From Lithobates sylvaticus (Eukaryota; Chordata; Amphibia; Anura; Ranidae): a stretch of 64,000 nt of DNA. The translations under genes were made by a program, and so were the position numbers. Positions 33,572 through 44,603 of the stretch are shown here, one piece after another. The notes beneath the pieces are model-generated. The model was not told where the DNA came from, searched no databases, and worked only from the letters and a program-made list of their open reading frames with translations. The number at the start of each line of letters is the position of its first letter. Position 1 is the first letter of the stretch. The DNA lies in the NCBI GenBank assembly GCA_028564925.1, contig CM053029.1:582245239-582309238 (forward strand), in the 5' to 3' direction.

Positions 33572-33945
33572 TACCTGGGGAAGGGTACAGAAACATTTTG
33601 GCTGCTGGTCCCAATGAGCACAGTGGCCTCCATCATCTGTAAATGGAAGTAGTTTGGAACCACCAAGACTCTTCCTAGAGTGGGCTGCCCATCCAAACTG
33701 AGTGATCGGGGGAGAAGGGCCTTAGTCAGGGAGGTGACCAAGAACCCGATGGTCACTCTGACAGAGCTGACAGAAAGAGAGAAGAACCTTCCAGAAGAAC
33801 AATAATCTCTACAGCACTCCACCAATCAGGCCTGTATGGTAGAGTGGCCAGACGGAAGCCACCCCTCAGTAAAACGCACATGACAGACCACCTGGAGTTT
33901 GCCAAAAGGCACCTGAAGGACTCTCAGGCCATGTGAAGCAAAATT

Positions 33946-34326
33946 CTCTGGTTTTGCACAGAGCAGCCCTGATCCTCCTCTTCTTGGGTCCCTCTTCTGT
34001 ACTCCTGCCCCCCTCACCCTGCTAAGTGCCCCCACAGCAAGCAGTTTGCTATGGGGGGACCCGAGCCGAGTCGCAGCTCCGTGGCTGGCCCCATCCTCTT
34101 TCTCTCCTCATTGGTTCACTGAGCTTTATTGACAATTTCGGGAGCCAATAGGGCCCCGCTGCTATCTCAGCCAATCAGGACGGCCAAGGCACTCGTGGAC
34201 ATTGCTGGATAGAGATGGGGATCAGGTAAGTATTAGGGGGGTGCTGCTGCACACAGAAGTTTTTTTTATCTTAATGCATAGAATACATTAAGATAAAAAA
34301 AACCTTCTGCCTTTGCAATCCCTTTA
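33946..34326. repeat. TTAA-type GC-rich MITE fragment
   Basis: It ends in ctgcctttgcaatcccttta followed by A, an altered form of the ttacaaccactttaa end. Its interior shares cccccacagcaag and tggacattgctggatagag with 19565-19645. The left end is missing. Confidence 0.45.
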
Positions 34327-34829
34327 AGCAGTTTGATACATCATTTCTAAAGTCCAGAACTCAACTTTATGCATGAAAAGTTTTCAAGAAATGCATACTT
34401 GTGTTTATGGACATTGATGGGTTAAAAATTATCCATCAGTCATTTATCCAGTATCAGTCTGCTGAGTAAAGAACAAAGCCTAGTAGGTAAGATACAAGGG
34501 CTAGTATGCCCATAGCAAAAGGTGCATGAGTTTGTGAACACCTCGCAGAAGTGATACAGTACAAGCCTGTGCAGGCCTCAGAATCAGGCAGGTACTTTAG
34601 GTTAGGGGTCAGAAAATTGTCCCTCTCTAATAACACTTTCACAGTGCTGATGGAGGGGGGTGAGTGGAGTCTTTTGTCTGCCCCCAGGGAATTGTTGTTA
34701 TCCATTGCCTCATTGGTCTGTAACTCCATTGTAGAGATTTTACATGATTTCTTGTCTTTGTGGAATTATTGCAGGGAAATATTTACCATCAGATTTACCA
34801 TCACTTTTGTTCCCCAAAAGTTACACCGA
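34327..34829. other. Non-coding stretch
   Basis: No gene or repeat family was recognised. Open frames of 91-95 codons show no motif. Confidence 0.45.
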
Positions 34830-35075
34830 GGCCAATAAATGCCTACAGAAAAAGCAAACAAAGATGGCACACCAGCCTCTATAAACCTTCTTTATTGTGA
34901 CAATAAAATAAATATTTACTCACAAACTACTGCATATCACAAGCTCAACAGAATGATACACAATCCATACTTCCAGGTCAGCTGTGCATGTTCCAATCTC
35001 GGGAAGTCGCCATCCAGACCTCAGCGGCTTACGCATTTCAGGGGGAGAGTTTCCTCTTCATCAGAGCCAAAAGAT
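34830..35075 (-). mobile_element. Retroelement fragment with hammerhead-like motif
   Basis: On the minus strand the motif at 35026-35068 is followed by text ending near ccttctttattgtgaca. The phrase tttattgtgacaataaa is common at the termini of this class. The limits are uncertain. Confidence 0.4.
35026..35068 (-). ncRNA. Hammerhead ribozyme-like motif with intact CTGATGA
   Basis: On the minus strand: GGCT, CTGATGA (exact core), a longer imperfect stem II (AGAGG...CCCCT), GAAATGCGTA, then AGCC pairing with GGCT to close stem I. The core bases CUGAUGA, GAAA and the NUH triplet GUA are all present. Stem III ATGCGT is one base off the palindromic ACGCGT. Confidence 0.6.
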
Positions 35076-35228
35076 GGGTCCCTGATGGATAGACTTTATA
35101 TGTCTAAGACCCCATACGCACTATTAGATATTCTGCAGATTTTTGTCTTTTAGATTTACCAAACCCATGTAGTGCAAGGGCCTGCCTGGTTGCATACACA
35201 TTTAAACTCTTAAGTTATGACCTCCTAT

Positions 35229-35744
35229 CAGGGCTAGGTCTAAAAAAGATCTGGGGCTAGAGCCCATAGTAGCGTAGTAAAGAAATTCATACGCACGGGC
35301 AGGCATACACATGTATATACAGTAATATATGTGTGTGTATATATCCCCAGGGAGCCCCCCACTAACATCAGGATCCCTAGAGGGCCCCACTTACATCAGG
35401 GTCCCCAGAGAGCCTCCCCCTTGCATTAGGGTCCCCAGAGAGCCCCCCACTTACATCAGGGTTCCCAGAGAGCCCCCCTCACATTAGGGTACCCAGAGAG
35501 CCCCCCCCCCTTAAATCAGGGTCCCCAGAGAGCCCCCCACTTACATCAGGGTTCCCAGAGAGCCCCCCTTACATTAGGGTCCCCAGAGAGCCCCCGTTAA
35601 ATCAGGGTCCCCAGAGAGCCCCCCACTTACATCAGGGTCCCCAGGGAACCTCCCCTCCCCTTGGGGACCCCTGCAGAGACTCGGGGCTAAGGGCCCCAGA
35701 TTCGGGGCTATAGCCCCAAAAGCCACCCCCTAGCAATGCCACTG
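35229..35744. mobile_element. hAT-like non-autonomous element with tandem repeats
   Basis: It is flanked by a perfect 8-bp duplication CCTCCTAT (35221-35228 and 35745-35752). The ends are cagggctaggtct and agcaatgccactg. The body holds about ten units of roughly 30 bp (agagccccccacttacatca plus gggtccccag) at 35345-35650. It is nested in a palindromic MITE. Confidence 0.75.
35345..35650. repeat. 30-bp minisatellite inside the hAT-like element
   Basis: Units of the form cagagagccccccacttaca plus tcagggtcc differ by small changes in the C run. The same unit type is seen at 1-60. Confidence 0.85.
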
Positions 35745-35939
35745 CCTCCTATTATATGGTTTTGGTAAATCTGAAGACAAAAATTTGCAGAAAATCTAAT
35801 AGTGTGTATGGGGTCTTACTAAACAACGATTGGGAAACTCTTGCTCCTCCCACCAGTAGGTGGGCTGGGAAATTTCCAAGTCACATGATCGCCCTCAACT
35901 CCAGGGACACAGCAATAAACCTTGACATAAATCTAAAAA

Positions 35940-36195
35940 GAATGCCTTTCGCTGACATCAACAATTGGGCCAAATTCCTCCCACTGACACCAACGATGGG
36001 GCACTATTCTCCCCACTGACACCAACGATGGGACACCATTCTCCCCACTGAAACCAATGATGGGGCACTATTCTCCCCACTGACATGAATGATCGGGCAT
36101 TATTCCTCCCACTGATAACAATAATAGGACAATATTCCTCCCACTAATACCAATGATGGGGTCCTTTTCCTCCTACTGAAAACAGGTGCTATGTA
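35940..36195. repeat. 31-bp minisatellite (CCACTGACACCAA type)
   Basis: About seven units such as ccactgacaccaacgatggg followed by gcactattctcc are present. The reverse complement of this unit forms the array at 55480-55750. Confidence 0.8.
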
Positions 36196-36279
36196 ATTTT
36201 TTTCCTACCAACGCTTTTAATTCCCCCATTGGGTGGAACTTTTAAGGAAAAAGTGGAAGCTTTGGAACGCGTCATCTGA

Positions 36280-37148
36280 CACGTCCACACGTCACTTCCG
36301 GTACACGGAATTCATCGAGCTTTGCGTTTCACGCTGGTTTGTGCTTCTGGTTCCGGGTCTCCGGCATCCCCAAGGGCGCAGGACGCACAGCGTGTAGCCG
36401 AGTTCTACACCCAGGCCCCCCTGTACCTCCATCTGGCTTGCCCAAGGACCTATGGTGCCCACCTAAAGCAAGACATCCAGGCTGTTCTGCATTACCATCT
36501 TGGCAGTCCATCCAGACACCGCTTGGACGCCTCCATTGATGCAGCCCTGGACCATATAAGTGAACATAGGCTTCTCCACATACCTGAAGGGTCTGGTATG
36601 GATATTTGGGGGGAACCCCACATCATTTTTTTTTTATTTGATGCAGGGTTCCCCTTAATATCCATACCAGACCTGAAGGGCCTGGTAATTGAATTTGGGG
36701 GGAACCCCATGCATTTTTTTTCTTGCAGAAATGACACTTTGTGCAGGGACAGTTCTAAGCACGGGAAACATGCGCCCCTTCACAGGCATACTATACACAC
36801 CCCCCAGGTATGAAATTTAAAGGAATATTACACTTTTATTTTTCACTTTAAGCATTATTAAAATAACTGATCCCGAAAAAATGTCAGTTTTTAAAACTTT
36901 TTTTTGCATTGATACATGTCCCCTGGGGCAGGACCCAGTTCCCCAAACACTTTTTATGACAATAACTTGCATATAAGCCTTTAAAATTAGCACTTTAGAT
37001 TTCTCCCATAGACTTTTACAGGGTGTTCCGCGGCTTTTCGAATTTGCCGCAAACACCCCAAATTGTTCGCTGTTCGCTGAACAGGCAAACAGGCAATGTT
37101 CGAGTCGAACATGAGTTTGACTCGAACTCGAAGCTCATCCCTACCAAG
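36280..37148. repeat. Dispersed repeat with internal inverted segments
   Basis: The phrase gggtctggtatggatatt is mirrored by aatatccataccagacc at 36657-36673. The right part 37020-37148 has several ttcga/tcgaa units (caatgttcgagtcgaacatg) and ends gaagctcatcccta. The 163-codon frame at 36322-36813 runs through this palindromic repeat and is not considered a gene. The family is not named. Confidence 0.45.
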
Positions 37149-38144
37149 AGCCCTTTCCCAAGATCCCATTACCAGGAGTCCTTTCCAAGTTCTGATTGAT
37201 GTATCATTTATTTGAAACCAAGGAAACATTTGAACAAGCTAGTTATATCTCACTGCAAATCAACATAATCTGAGCAGGATCTCCTACATGGAAGATCAGT
37301 TCACCCATTTCTTTTTATTATATATTATATCACTCAGGTGGAGAAAAAAAAAAAAAGTGACACGCTATTGGGAAAGTATATACCGCCCTGAAGGGAAACA
37401 GAAGTTGTCCTCATCAAGCATCACTGGTGTCAAAGAGGAATTCCAGGTGAGTGACACACTGTGATCTCTCTCTTGTTCCTAGAACATGCCTTCTCATTAT
37501 CCTTGTCAGGATGTTTATTAGAAAGCCTCTGTAATTCATAAATCTACTTTTCTGACAGCTAACAAAGTGGAGGATCATTTCATGCCAGCACAGTTCATCC
37601 ACCTAAAAAGTCATCATAACATTTTGTTAAATTCTGTGGGTTATGATTATCATAATATTTCCAGATGTTCAACCAGTACTGTGTTTTGTAAAATATACCG
37701 GCAGGAATTAAATATAATAGCAATAATAATGATAAAATTATAATAATAAAATGCTTGTGAATAGTTATCATTCCTCAAAGCTATTTTGCAGGAACATTGC
37801 AAACCTTTGCAGCTCTCGCTCTCTCTGTATATATAACTATAAAACATATATATATATATATTGTGGCATTGGAGAGATTATACTCATGTGGTAGCTGCTT
37901 TGTCACAATGAGTTACACCAGATCAAACTGTATTTTAGGACATGGCAGCCCAGTTTTATTAAATAAAATAGAAATTTCACATAGATATCAGTTGCCCACA
38001 CGGGGGTTCTTCCACATTAACATAAACAGTCAACCGAAAAACACTGAGCCACCTGAGTCCTGTGTTGGCAGCACCGCTGCTCTTCTTGCCAGTCCCCTTG
38101 ACTGTGTTGTCCAGCTCTACTGGTTTACTAGGCTCTCTTAGACT
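37149..38144. other. Non-coding stretch with short AT repeats
   Basis: No gene was recognised. Short TA microsatellites lie at about 37848-37861 and TAATAA near 37700-37750. Confidence 0.5.
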
Positions 38145-38214
38145 TTAGTGGTAGCGCCCTGCTGCACGGCCCACTTTTGGCCCCTGGATAGGGGTTCTCC
38201 TGACATCTTGATAG

Positions 38215-38690
38215 GAGCCCATCTGACTCCTGCAATGAGACCTCCTGTCTCTTGGCTGGGGCTCCTCTAACCCCTGGGTGAGACCTCCTGACTCTTGGCT
38301 GGGGCTCCTCTGACCCCTGGGTGAGACCTCCTGACTCTTGGCTGGGGCTCCTCTGACCCCTGGGTGGGACCTCCTGTCTCTTGGCTGGGGCTCCTCTGAC
38401 CCCTGGGTGAGACCTTCTGACTCTCGGCTGGGGCTCCTCTGACCCCTGGGTGAGACCTCCTGTCTCTTGGCTGGGGCTCCTCTGACCCCTGGGTGAGACC
38501 TCCTGTCTCTTGGCTGGGGCTCCTCTGACCCCTGGGTGAGACCTTCTGACTCTCGGCTGGGGCCCCTCTGACCCCTGGGTGAGACCTCCTGTCTCTTGGC
38601 TGGGGCTCCTCTGACCCCTGGGTAAGACCTCCTGTCTCTTGGCTCCTGGTTGGGGCACCTCTGAATCCTGGGTGAGACCTTCTGTCTCCA
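38215..38690 (-). repeat. 43-bp minisatellite, open in three minus-strand frames
   Basis: About 11 units of 43 bp (gacctcctgtctcttggctg, then gggctcctctgacccctggg, then tga) are present. Since 43 is not a multiple of 3, each frame cycles through the same three peptide units with a period of 43 residues (RRSHPGVRGAP, RQEVSPRGQRS, GGLTQGSEEP). This yields three overlapping minus-strand frames of 187-198 codons. There is no signal peptide, and no related unit occurs elsewhere in the window. I regard it as a non-coding minisatellite. Confidence 0.85.
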
Positions 38691-38949
38691 AACTGGGAGC
38701 TCTGAGCTATCCTCAGGCTTGAGTATATAATGACCCAACACATCTGTGTACTGACACTGGCTGCAGCCATTTGGTAAAATCCGGACACAGCATTGAAGAT
38801 TTCCGATTCATAACTACAGAATCCAGAGAAAACCAAAAACACAGCTTTCTCCACTCACAAACGATAGTCCAGATCCTCTCATTAACTCTCAATGTGAATC
38901 TTGTGTCATTTTTTTCTCAATTTTCGCAGTGACATATTGTATTTTTATA
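38691..38949. other. Non-coding flank of the minisatellite
   Basis: The minus-strand frame opens through here into the array. No splice or signal features are convincing. Confidence 0.4.
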
Positions 38950-38956
38950 TATATAA

Positions 38957-39011
<55 letters not shown>
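38950..39011. repeat. AT dinucleotide microsatellite
   Basis: An almost perfect (AT)n tract of about 55 bp. Confidence 0.95.
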
Positions 39012-39017
<6 letters not shown>

Positions 39018-39420
39018 CTGTTCAAAAGCTTTAGGCAGGTGTTACAAAGCATCTGCACTGGCAATGTAGACTGCTTCTGTAATGGATTTGATTGCTTATG
39101 CTTAATATACACTACTGTGCAAAAGTTTTAGGCAGATGTGTAAAAAATGCTGTAAATGAAGACTGCTTTCAGAAATAGAATTGTTTCTTCTAGGTACACT
39201 TGCTCTCAGTTTTTGAAGAGACTCGGCAGGTAGGTTGTTCCAAACTTCTTGGAGAACTAACCACAGATCTTCTGTGGATGTAAGGGTGCCTCAAATCCTC
39301 GTCTCTTCATGTAACCCCAGAACAGACTCCATCATTTTGAGATTAGGGCTCTGTGAGTCCAAACCGTCACTTTCAGGACTCCTTGTTCTTCTTTACACTG
39401 AAAGGGTTGAAGGAAAGAAA
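39012..39420 (-). mobile_element. Tc1-like fragment of a further subfamily
   Basis: Two copies of the end phrase (actgttcaaaagctttaggc and tactgtgcaaaagttttagg) about 90 bp apart suggest the two direct sites of one terminal repeat or two overlapping ends. The following sequence (ctaggtacacttgctctcag, tcggcaggtaggttgttcca, cttggagaactaaccacag) is antisense Tc1-type transposase. It is truncated near 39420. Confidence 0.6.
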
Positions 39421-39455
39421 ATTGCTGCTGAGATTTGCCCCTTATATGGCCAGAC

Positions 39456-39874
39456 TTATGCCCCGTACACACGGTCGGAATTTCCGACGGAAAATTTCCT
39501 ATCGGACCATGTTGTCGGAAAATCCGACCGCGTGTGGGCGCCATCGGACTTTTTCCGTCGGAAAAAATTTGAGATCCTGCTCTCAAATTTTCCGACAACA
39601 AAGTCCAATCAAACTTTTTCCGATCGTGTGTAGCGAATTCCGACGGACAAAGTGCCACGCATGCTCAGATCAAGTTACAAGACCAAAGCTATTGGCTACT
39701 AGCCTCTACGTAGTTCCGTCGTACGCAACGAACGTCACCACGTTCAGAATGATCGGATTTTCCGACAACTTTGTCCAACCGTGTGTATGCAACACCAGTG
39801 TCGGACAAAATCCATCGGAAAAAATCCGACGGATTTTTGTGGTCGGAATTTCCGACCGCGTGTATGGGGCATAA
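39456..39874. mobile_element. TWA-target palindromic MITE (PIF/Harbinger-like), copy a
   Basis: The ends are TGCCCCGTACACACGGTCGG and CCGACCGCGTGTATGGGGCA, bordered by TTA and TAA. Multiple tcggaatttccgac palindromes occur inside. It shares a long interior with the copy at 62238-62668 (gacaaagtgccacgcatgct, ccaaagctattggctacta). The 3-bp TWA target is typical of PIF/Harbinger; here the two triplets are complementary rather than identical. Confidence 0.65.
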
Positions 39875-40273
39875 GACAGTACTTGTTGTCTTTGTAAATC
39901 AACCAGACAGTGTACACAACAGACAAGGACCAGAATTATATAAAACAGGCTTTGTTGAATCTCTTCTGCAGTGCTATTGTGTTCTGTCGGTGGGGAGTGC
40001 AGGGAGCCTTCCCCACCAGCAGAATAGAATGATAACTGATTGGGCAAAAAAAAAAAACCTGACAGGCTGGTTATACCGAAGTCGGTGGATGGTTTGACTT
40101 CTGTATAACCAGTCTTCTCATAGATGGATGCAAATTTGTCCGGTTCCTGCTGCTCAAGTTTGATCTGTGATAGCATGAGCTCTAGTGATTGATTTATTTA
40201 TTTGAGGGCCAGGGATGGTCTCTGAGGGCTGTTTCAAGTACACCATCATGCCTGCTAAATCTGGAGCCATATT
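39875..40273. other. Non-coding stretch
   Basis: It shares gtgtacacaacagacaagga and ataaaacaggctttgttgaa with 42960-43015, so a dispersed repeat of unknown class is present here. No gene. Confidence 0.5.

Positions 40274-40313
<40 letters not shown>
40274..40313. repeat. AT dinucleotide microsatellite
   Basis: A tract of alternating TA of about 38 bp. Confidence 0.95.
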
Positions 40314-40319
<6 letters not shown>

Positions 40320-40535
40320 TGATGATGATTTACTGATGGATAATGTTATCCCTACTACATCTTAAGATACCTTCATCTTTATACCTCCATGTGCGGTGGG
40401 CTGTTCCCATGGGTGGGTAGACATAACCCTTGTTGGAAAGATTTTAAATTCTGCTGCCTTATCACCCTTTGATGCTGTATATGATAGTTATATATCATCG
40501 CTAAAGTCAAGAGCTATATACTGTATATGCTTATG

Positions 40536-40577
40536 TGGTCCTGAGGAAGCGGGGGCTCCTGAGAAGCGTGTTGACCA
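40536..40577 (+). ncRNA. Hammerhead ribozyme-like motif
   Basis: TGGTC (stem I), CTGAGGA (exact core), A, an imperfect stem II (GCGGG/CCTGA), GAAGCGTGTT in place of GAAACGCGTT, then GACCA, which pairs perfectly with TGGTC. Five base pairs of stem I and the 5' core are intact; GAAA has changed to GAAG. Confidence 0.55.
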
Positions 40578-41622
40578 ACCTATCAATGAACATATACACA
40601 AACTTCAATGTTTTCCACAAAATGTATGTAATGTAATGGGGGAAACCGTCCCCACCAGGAGAAGAGTGTATATGTAGAGGGAAGGAAAGAGAGGTTTGGT
40701 GGGACTTTAAATGGGGCGCATATTACCATGTGCCTCCATCCCTAAATCAGTTAATTGAAAAGGAATTTGAGACGTTAATTGAGGCAATCAAGAGACAGCT
40801 ATTAATTATAAAATAGGACATATTTATTGTCTTGGAAAATTCATATAGCGTTTGACAAACATTGCAAATGTAAAGCCATTTCATATATACAGTATACATG
40901 GATAATTAAAAAACAATTAATATATTTACATAAAATTGTCATAGCAACGCATTCCAGTTACCAAATGTAAGATAAATGAAAAACTCCGTATGAAAATTTT
41001 ATTTGGCCAGAAAGTTTGTAAAACTCCATTTAAAAAATGTTTTTCCTTGTTAGGGTGTATGCAATAATTGGATATAATAAGAGAATAGGTGCATCCTACA
41101 GAGTCCTACGTGTTTCGTAGCACACAGCCACTTATTCAGGGGGTTATGCATTCACATATCTGTTTTTTTTTTACACCAATTAACTCTGATTGAAACCCAT
41201 GTATCCAATGACAGGGAAATTGAATAACTGAACAAATATCAGTTCCTTATTATTCACATGGAGTTACAGTTCACAGGTATGTGGTATAGTAACACAAGGG
41301 CCACCAGAATGTTGTCTGTCCCGGGAACGGAGGTAACGAACCTGCAGGCGAGGTGGCACCCACAAAGCACCCCAGAGGGTAGAGGTCTCCAGATTGGTTG
41401 GGATAGCAACGGAAGATAATGTGTATGGGATCCAGGGTCTCTATGGAAGAATGTGAATAAAATGGTAAGTGACTCAATTATAGAGTAATTATGATGATAG
41501 TTAAGGACCCATACCTGGAGGAGTGTGAACAAGTTGGAGGAAATGTGGAAAGGAAAGAACGTGTGACTGAAAATATAACCATGTCCCAAAACCAAATTAG
41601 TGAAACCAAGGTGAAGCATGTG
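40578..41622. other. Non-coding stretch with a weak minus-strand hammerhead-like segment
   Basis: At 41105-41145 the minus strand reads CCTGAATAAG, stem GTGGC/GCTAC, then GAAACACGTA. The core carries one change (CTGAATA). The remainder shows no gene. Confidence 0.4.
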
Positions 41623-42489
41623 TTAAAGTGGTTGTAAACCCTTTACAACAACTTTATGCTACAGGTAAGCCTATAATTAGGCTTACCTGTAGCTACCCAG
41701 GATATCTCCCAAACCTGCACGGTTTAGGAGATATCCCCTAGGATGACATCGGCACATGCGCACTGGGGCAAACTGAAGCAATGGCACGTATGTGCCGTTG
41801 CTTCAGTCTGTGTGCTGTTATTCCGTGTACACACGACCGGACTTTTCGTCGAACTAAGTCCGACGGTCTTCCTGACTGACTTTTCGGCGGAGTTCCGACG
41901 GACTTTCCGAATGAACGGAATTGGCTACACACAATCACACCAAAGTCCGACGGATTTGAACGTGATGACATACGACCGGACTAGAATAAGGAAGTTCATA
42001 GCCAGTAGCCAATAGCTGGCCTACCGTCGGTTTATGTCCGTCGGACTAGCATACACGCAAACTGATTTTTCGACCCGACTCGAGTCTGTTGGAAAAATTA
42101 GAAACATGTTCTATTTCTAAAGTCCGTCAGGTTTTTGGACAGCAAAGGTCCGATGGAGTCCACATATGATCGAATTGTCCGACGGATTCGTTCCACGGAC
42201 CCAGTCCATTGAAAAGTCCGGTCTTGTGTACGTGGCATTGCCAGCGGTTCCCCCGCGCATGAGTGGGAGTGATGTCATCGCGACCCCGGCCAATCACAGT
42301 GCCGGAGCCACGATACCCGGAAGTAACCCCTAGGAGAGATGTCGCCAGCCGGAGGGGGAGACTAGGACGGCTGCAGGGGCTTCATTCTTGGGTAAGTAAT
42401 TCATAATGAGCTAGTATGCTATGCATACTAGTTCATTATGCCTTTGTCTTGAAGGTTTTTTTTTTAACCAGGGTTTACAACCACTTTAA
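41623..42489. mobile_element. TTAA-target MITE with nested TWA-target MITE
   Basis: It is bounded by TTAA at 41623-41626 and 42486-42489 with inverted ends AAGTGGTTGTAAACCC and GGGTTTACAACCACTT. The internal phrase gtaagcctataattaggctt is palindromic. The segment 41817-42239 inside it is a TWA-type element. Confidence 0.7.
41817..42239. mobile_element. TWA-target palindromic MITE, copy b
   Basis: It begins ttattccgtgtacacacgac and ends gtgtacgtggcattg. The interior is rich in gtccgacgg and its complement. Both terminal triplets have drifted. Confidence 0.55.
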
Positions 42490-44284
42490 GAAAAATACCC
42501 ACCCAAAGGGGATTGGTACAAACTGTGTGTGTACAAAGATTAACTGATATGTTTGCATGATAGCATGGTCCATGTGCAGTGAAGTATGCAGCTAAATGAG
42601 CTGTGACAAGGAGGGGGTGCTTTAAAGGCTGCACCCTCCCAGCGTCACCCAGGCGTCAAGGAGAAGGGAGCGGCATCCCCATCTGGGCAGCAACCGCCGT
42701 CCCTGATTTGGCACCAACTAGCTCCCAATCCAATTGACCCAAGGAGAAGAGTGTAATTATAGACACTATAGCCACTAGTGATAATCGCAAGAGAATCCAC
42801 CAGGCTGGTTGTACCCAAGTTAATCGATCAATCAACTTGGTACATTCAGCCTGCTCATTAACGGTTCAAATCTCGGGCCGGTTCCTGCTGAGATTTGAAC
42901 CGTGTATGGCTGGCCCAAGACAAGTACTTGTTATTCTCATGTCTTTATAAACCAACCAGACAGTGTATACTACAGACAAGGACCAACATGGTATAAAACA
43001 GGCTTTGTTGAATCTGTAGATTAATAATATAATATGTAACAGTGCAAAATGATAATCGCTGATATTTGAGTCTGAATTGAACTGCCACAATTAATCCACA
43101 AAAAACTGTTCCACATTTGCCTTATAACTTTCATGATATTGCATTCCTTCTACTAAAGGCTCAGGTTTAACAGGTCATACGTCGAAAAGATAAACAGCTC
43201 ATAATAAGACCAGGACAGCCCTGATTGGACATGTAACTGTTCCATCCCATCAATGCCTTTCCCAAATATCTCTCTGTTCATTCTCTCATTAGTCTCTTAC
43301 AAATAAGAGGAAACAGGGGATAATGCTTCTCAGTGTCTGGGAATGGTTTAGGTAAGTGATGGAGATGAAAACTGTGCCATGTGCAAAGGATATAACAAAT
43401 GTGCAGCCTCTGACAAATGCTGAAAAAGAAAAAAAAAAAAGTTGTAAATATAGTGCGTAGTGCAAATATATAGCTGGAAGCCTGGCACCCAATAGCAGAC
43501 AGACTTTGTTCTTCACACCCTGCAATATGATACACATGGATCCAAAGTTGGCTCCTTTCCAGAACACATTCCTCTAGGCTTTGCAAATGGATTAAAAATA
43601 CCAAGTCAGCAACCATGACGCAAAAAGAGAAAAGACATTTGCAAATCCAAATGGGAATGGGTGGCTAATACATTTATTTTTAGCTGGCTTTTCGACTGTA
43701 AAAGATTGTTTGCTCCGGTACGGGACAAGGCGACATTACGCCCGGGTTCCTTCCAACCGCATCCATTCTAAGCAGCCAGGAAGTTACAATCAAATAATCC
43801 TTTCCATATGGGAGAAGGATTAGATCAATTGCTTTTCTAACACCTGTAGCTCTCAACCATTACAGCAAACAATAAATAAAACCAGCACCGGGCAGACCAA
43901 ATAACTAATGTATTTCACTATTAAATTAGGGTTAATGACACTGGTATTATCTACATCTGTTTAAATATAATGTTGCAATAAAATAACTTGTTACTTGCTA
44001 TGAAGAGGGTATGTTTAAGGCAATAAATTGTTACAATAATGAAATGTTAAGTGATTACATGTATTGTCAATGAACCATAAAAGTTGCACCACCCATACAA
44101 TATGGGTTGTATATTGTGTGAAGGATTTGGTTATTTTAGACCTAATGTGCAGATCAGATTTTATATAGTGAGCAGATTGATGCATATTCTAGCCAGTAGC
44201 CACTTGACTGCCAAATAACTGGAATCCAAAATCTGGTTGTCTAATGTTCACATTGGCAATTGTATGTGGTCACAGTCCCTCATG
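42490..44284. other. Non-coding stretch
   Basis: It contains the repeat shared with 39900-39960 (42950-43015) and AT-rich sequence. No gene. The 112-codon minus-strand frame at 43278-43616 has no recognised domain. Confidence 0.5.
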
Positions 44285-44365
44285 AGACCGTATGGCAGCC
44301 ATTCTCAACTGGGGTTCCATGGAAGCCTAGAGTTCCTCCAAGGGTTCCCAGGGGTTCCTTGAGCT
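44285..44365. repeat. End fragment of the CAGCCTTTCTCAACC hAT-like family
   Basis: The text gcagccattctcaactgggg and cccaggggttccttgagc matches the ends of 21146-21429 and 61212-61691. Only one end remains. Confidence 0.45.
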
Positions 44366-44445
44366 GTGGTTGATTGACTTCCTATATGATGCTGCTTGTA
44401 TTGTTCCAGGGTCAACACCACGTTGCAAAGCCGACAGCAAAACAC

Positions 44446-44603
44446 TAATGCCCCGTACACATGGAAAATGTGTGATAGGAGCTTGTTGTCGGAAATTCCG
44501 ACCGTTCGTAGGCTCCATCGGACATTTTCCATCGGAATTTCCGTCACACAAAATTTGAGTGCTGGTTCTCAAATTTTCCGATTCCGATTACAATTTTTCT
44601 AAT
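44446..44603. mobile_element. TWA-target MITE, copy c, truncated
   Basis: The left end TAA-TGCCCCGTACACATGG is followed by gtcggaaattccgaccg. It breaks off at about 44603, where a Tc1-like copy starts. Confidence 0.6.

Larger units (their letters stand above)
35105..35818. mobile_element. Palindromic MITE split by a hAT-like element
   Basis: The left arm taagaccccatacgcacta, ttagat, gcagatttttgtctt, gatttaccaaaccca is mirrored at 35755-35818 (ggttttggtaaatctgaag, aaatttgcagaaaatctaa, tgtatggggtctta). The two arms were neighbours before insertion of 35229-35744. Confidence 0.65.

Noticed and set aside
36322-36813. 163-codon plus-strand frame
   Set aside because: It crosses an inverted repeat (gggtctggtatgg and its complement) and poly-T tracts, and shows no domain; it is part of a dispersed repeat.
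38128-38854. Three overlapping minus-strand frames of 187-198 codons
   Set aside because: They are the three frames of one 43-bp minisatellite, open only because the unit lacks stops.
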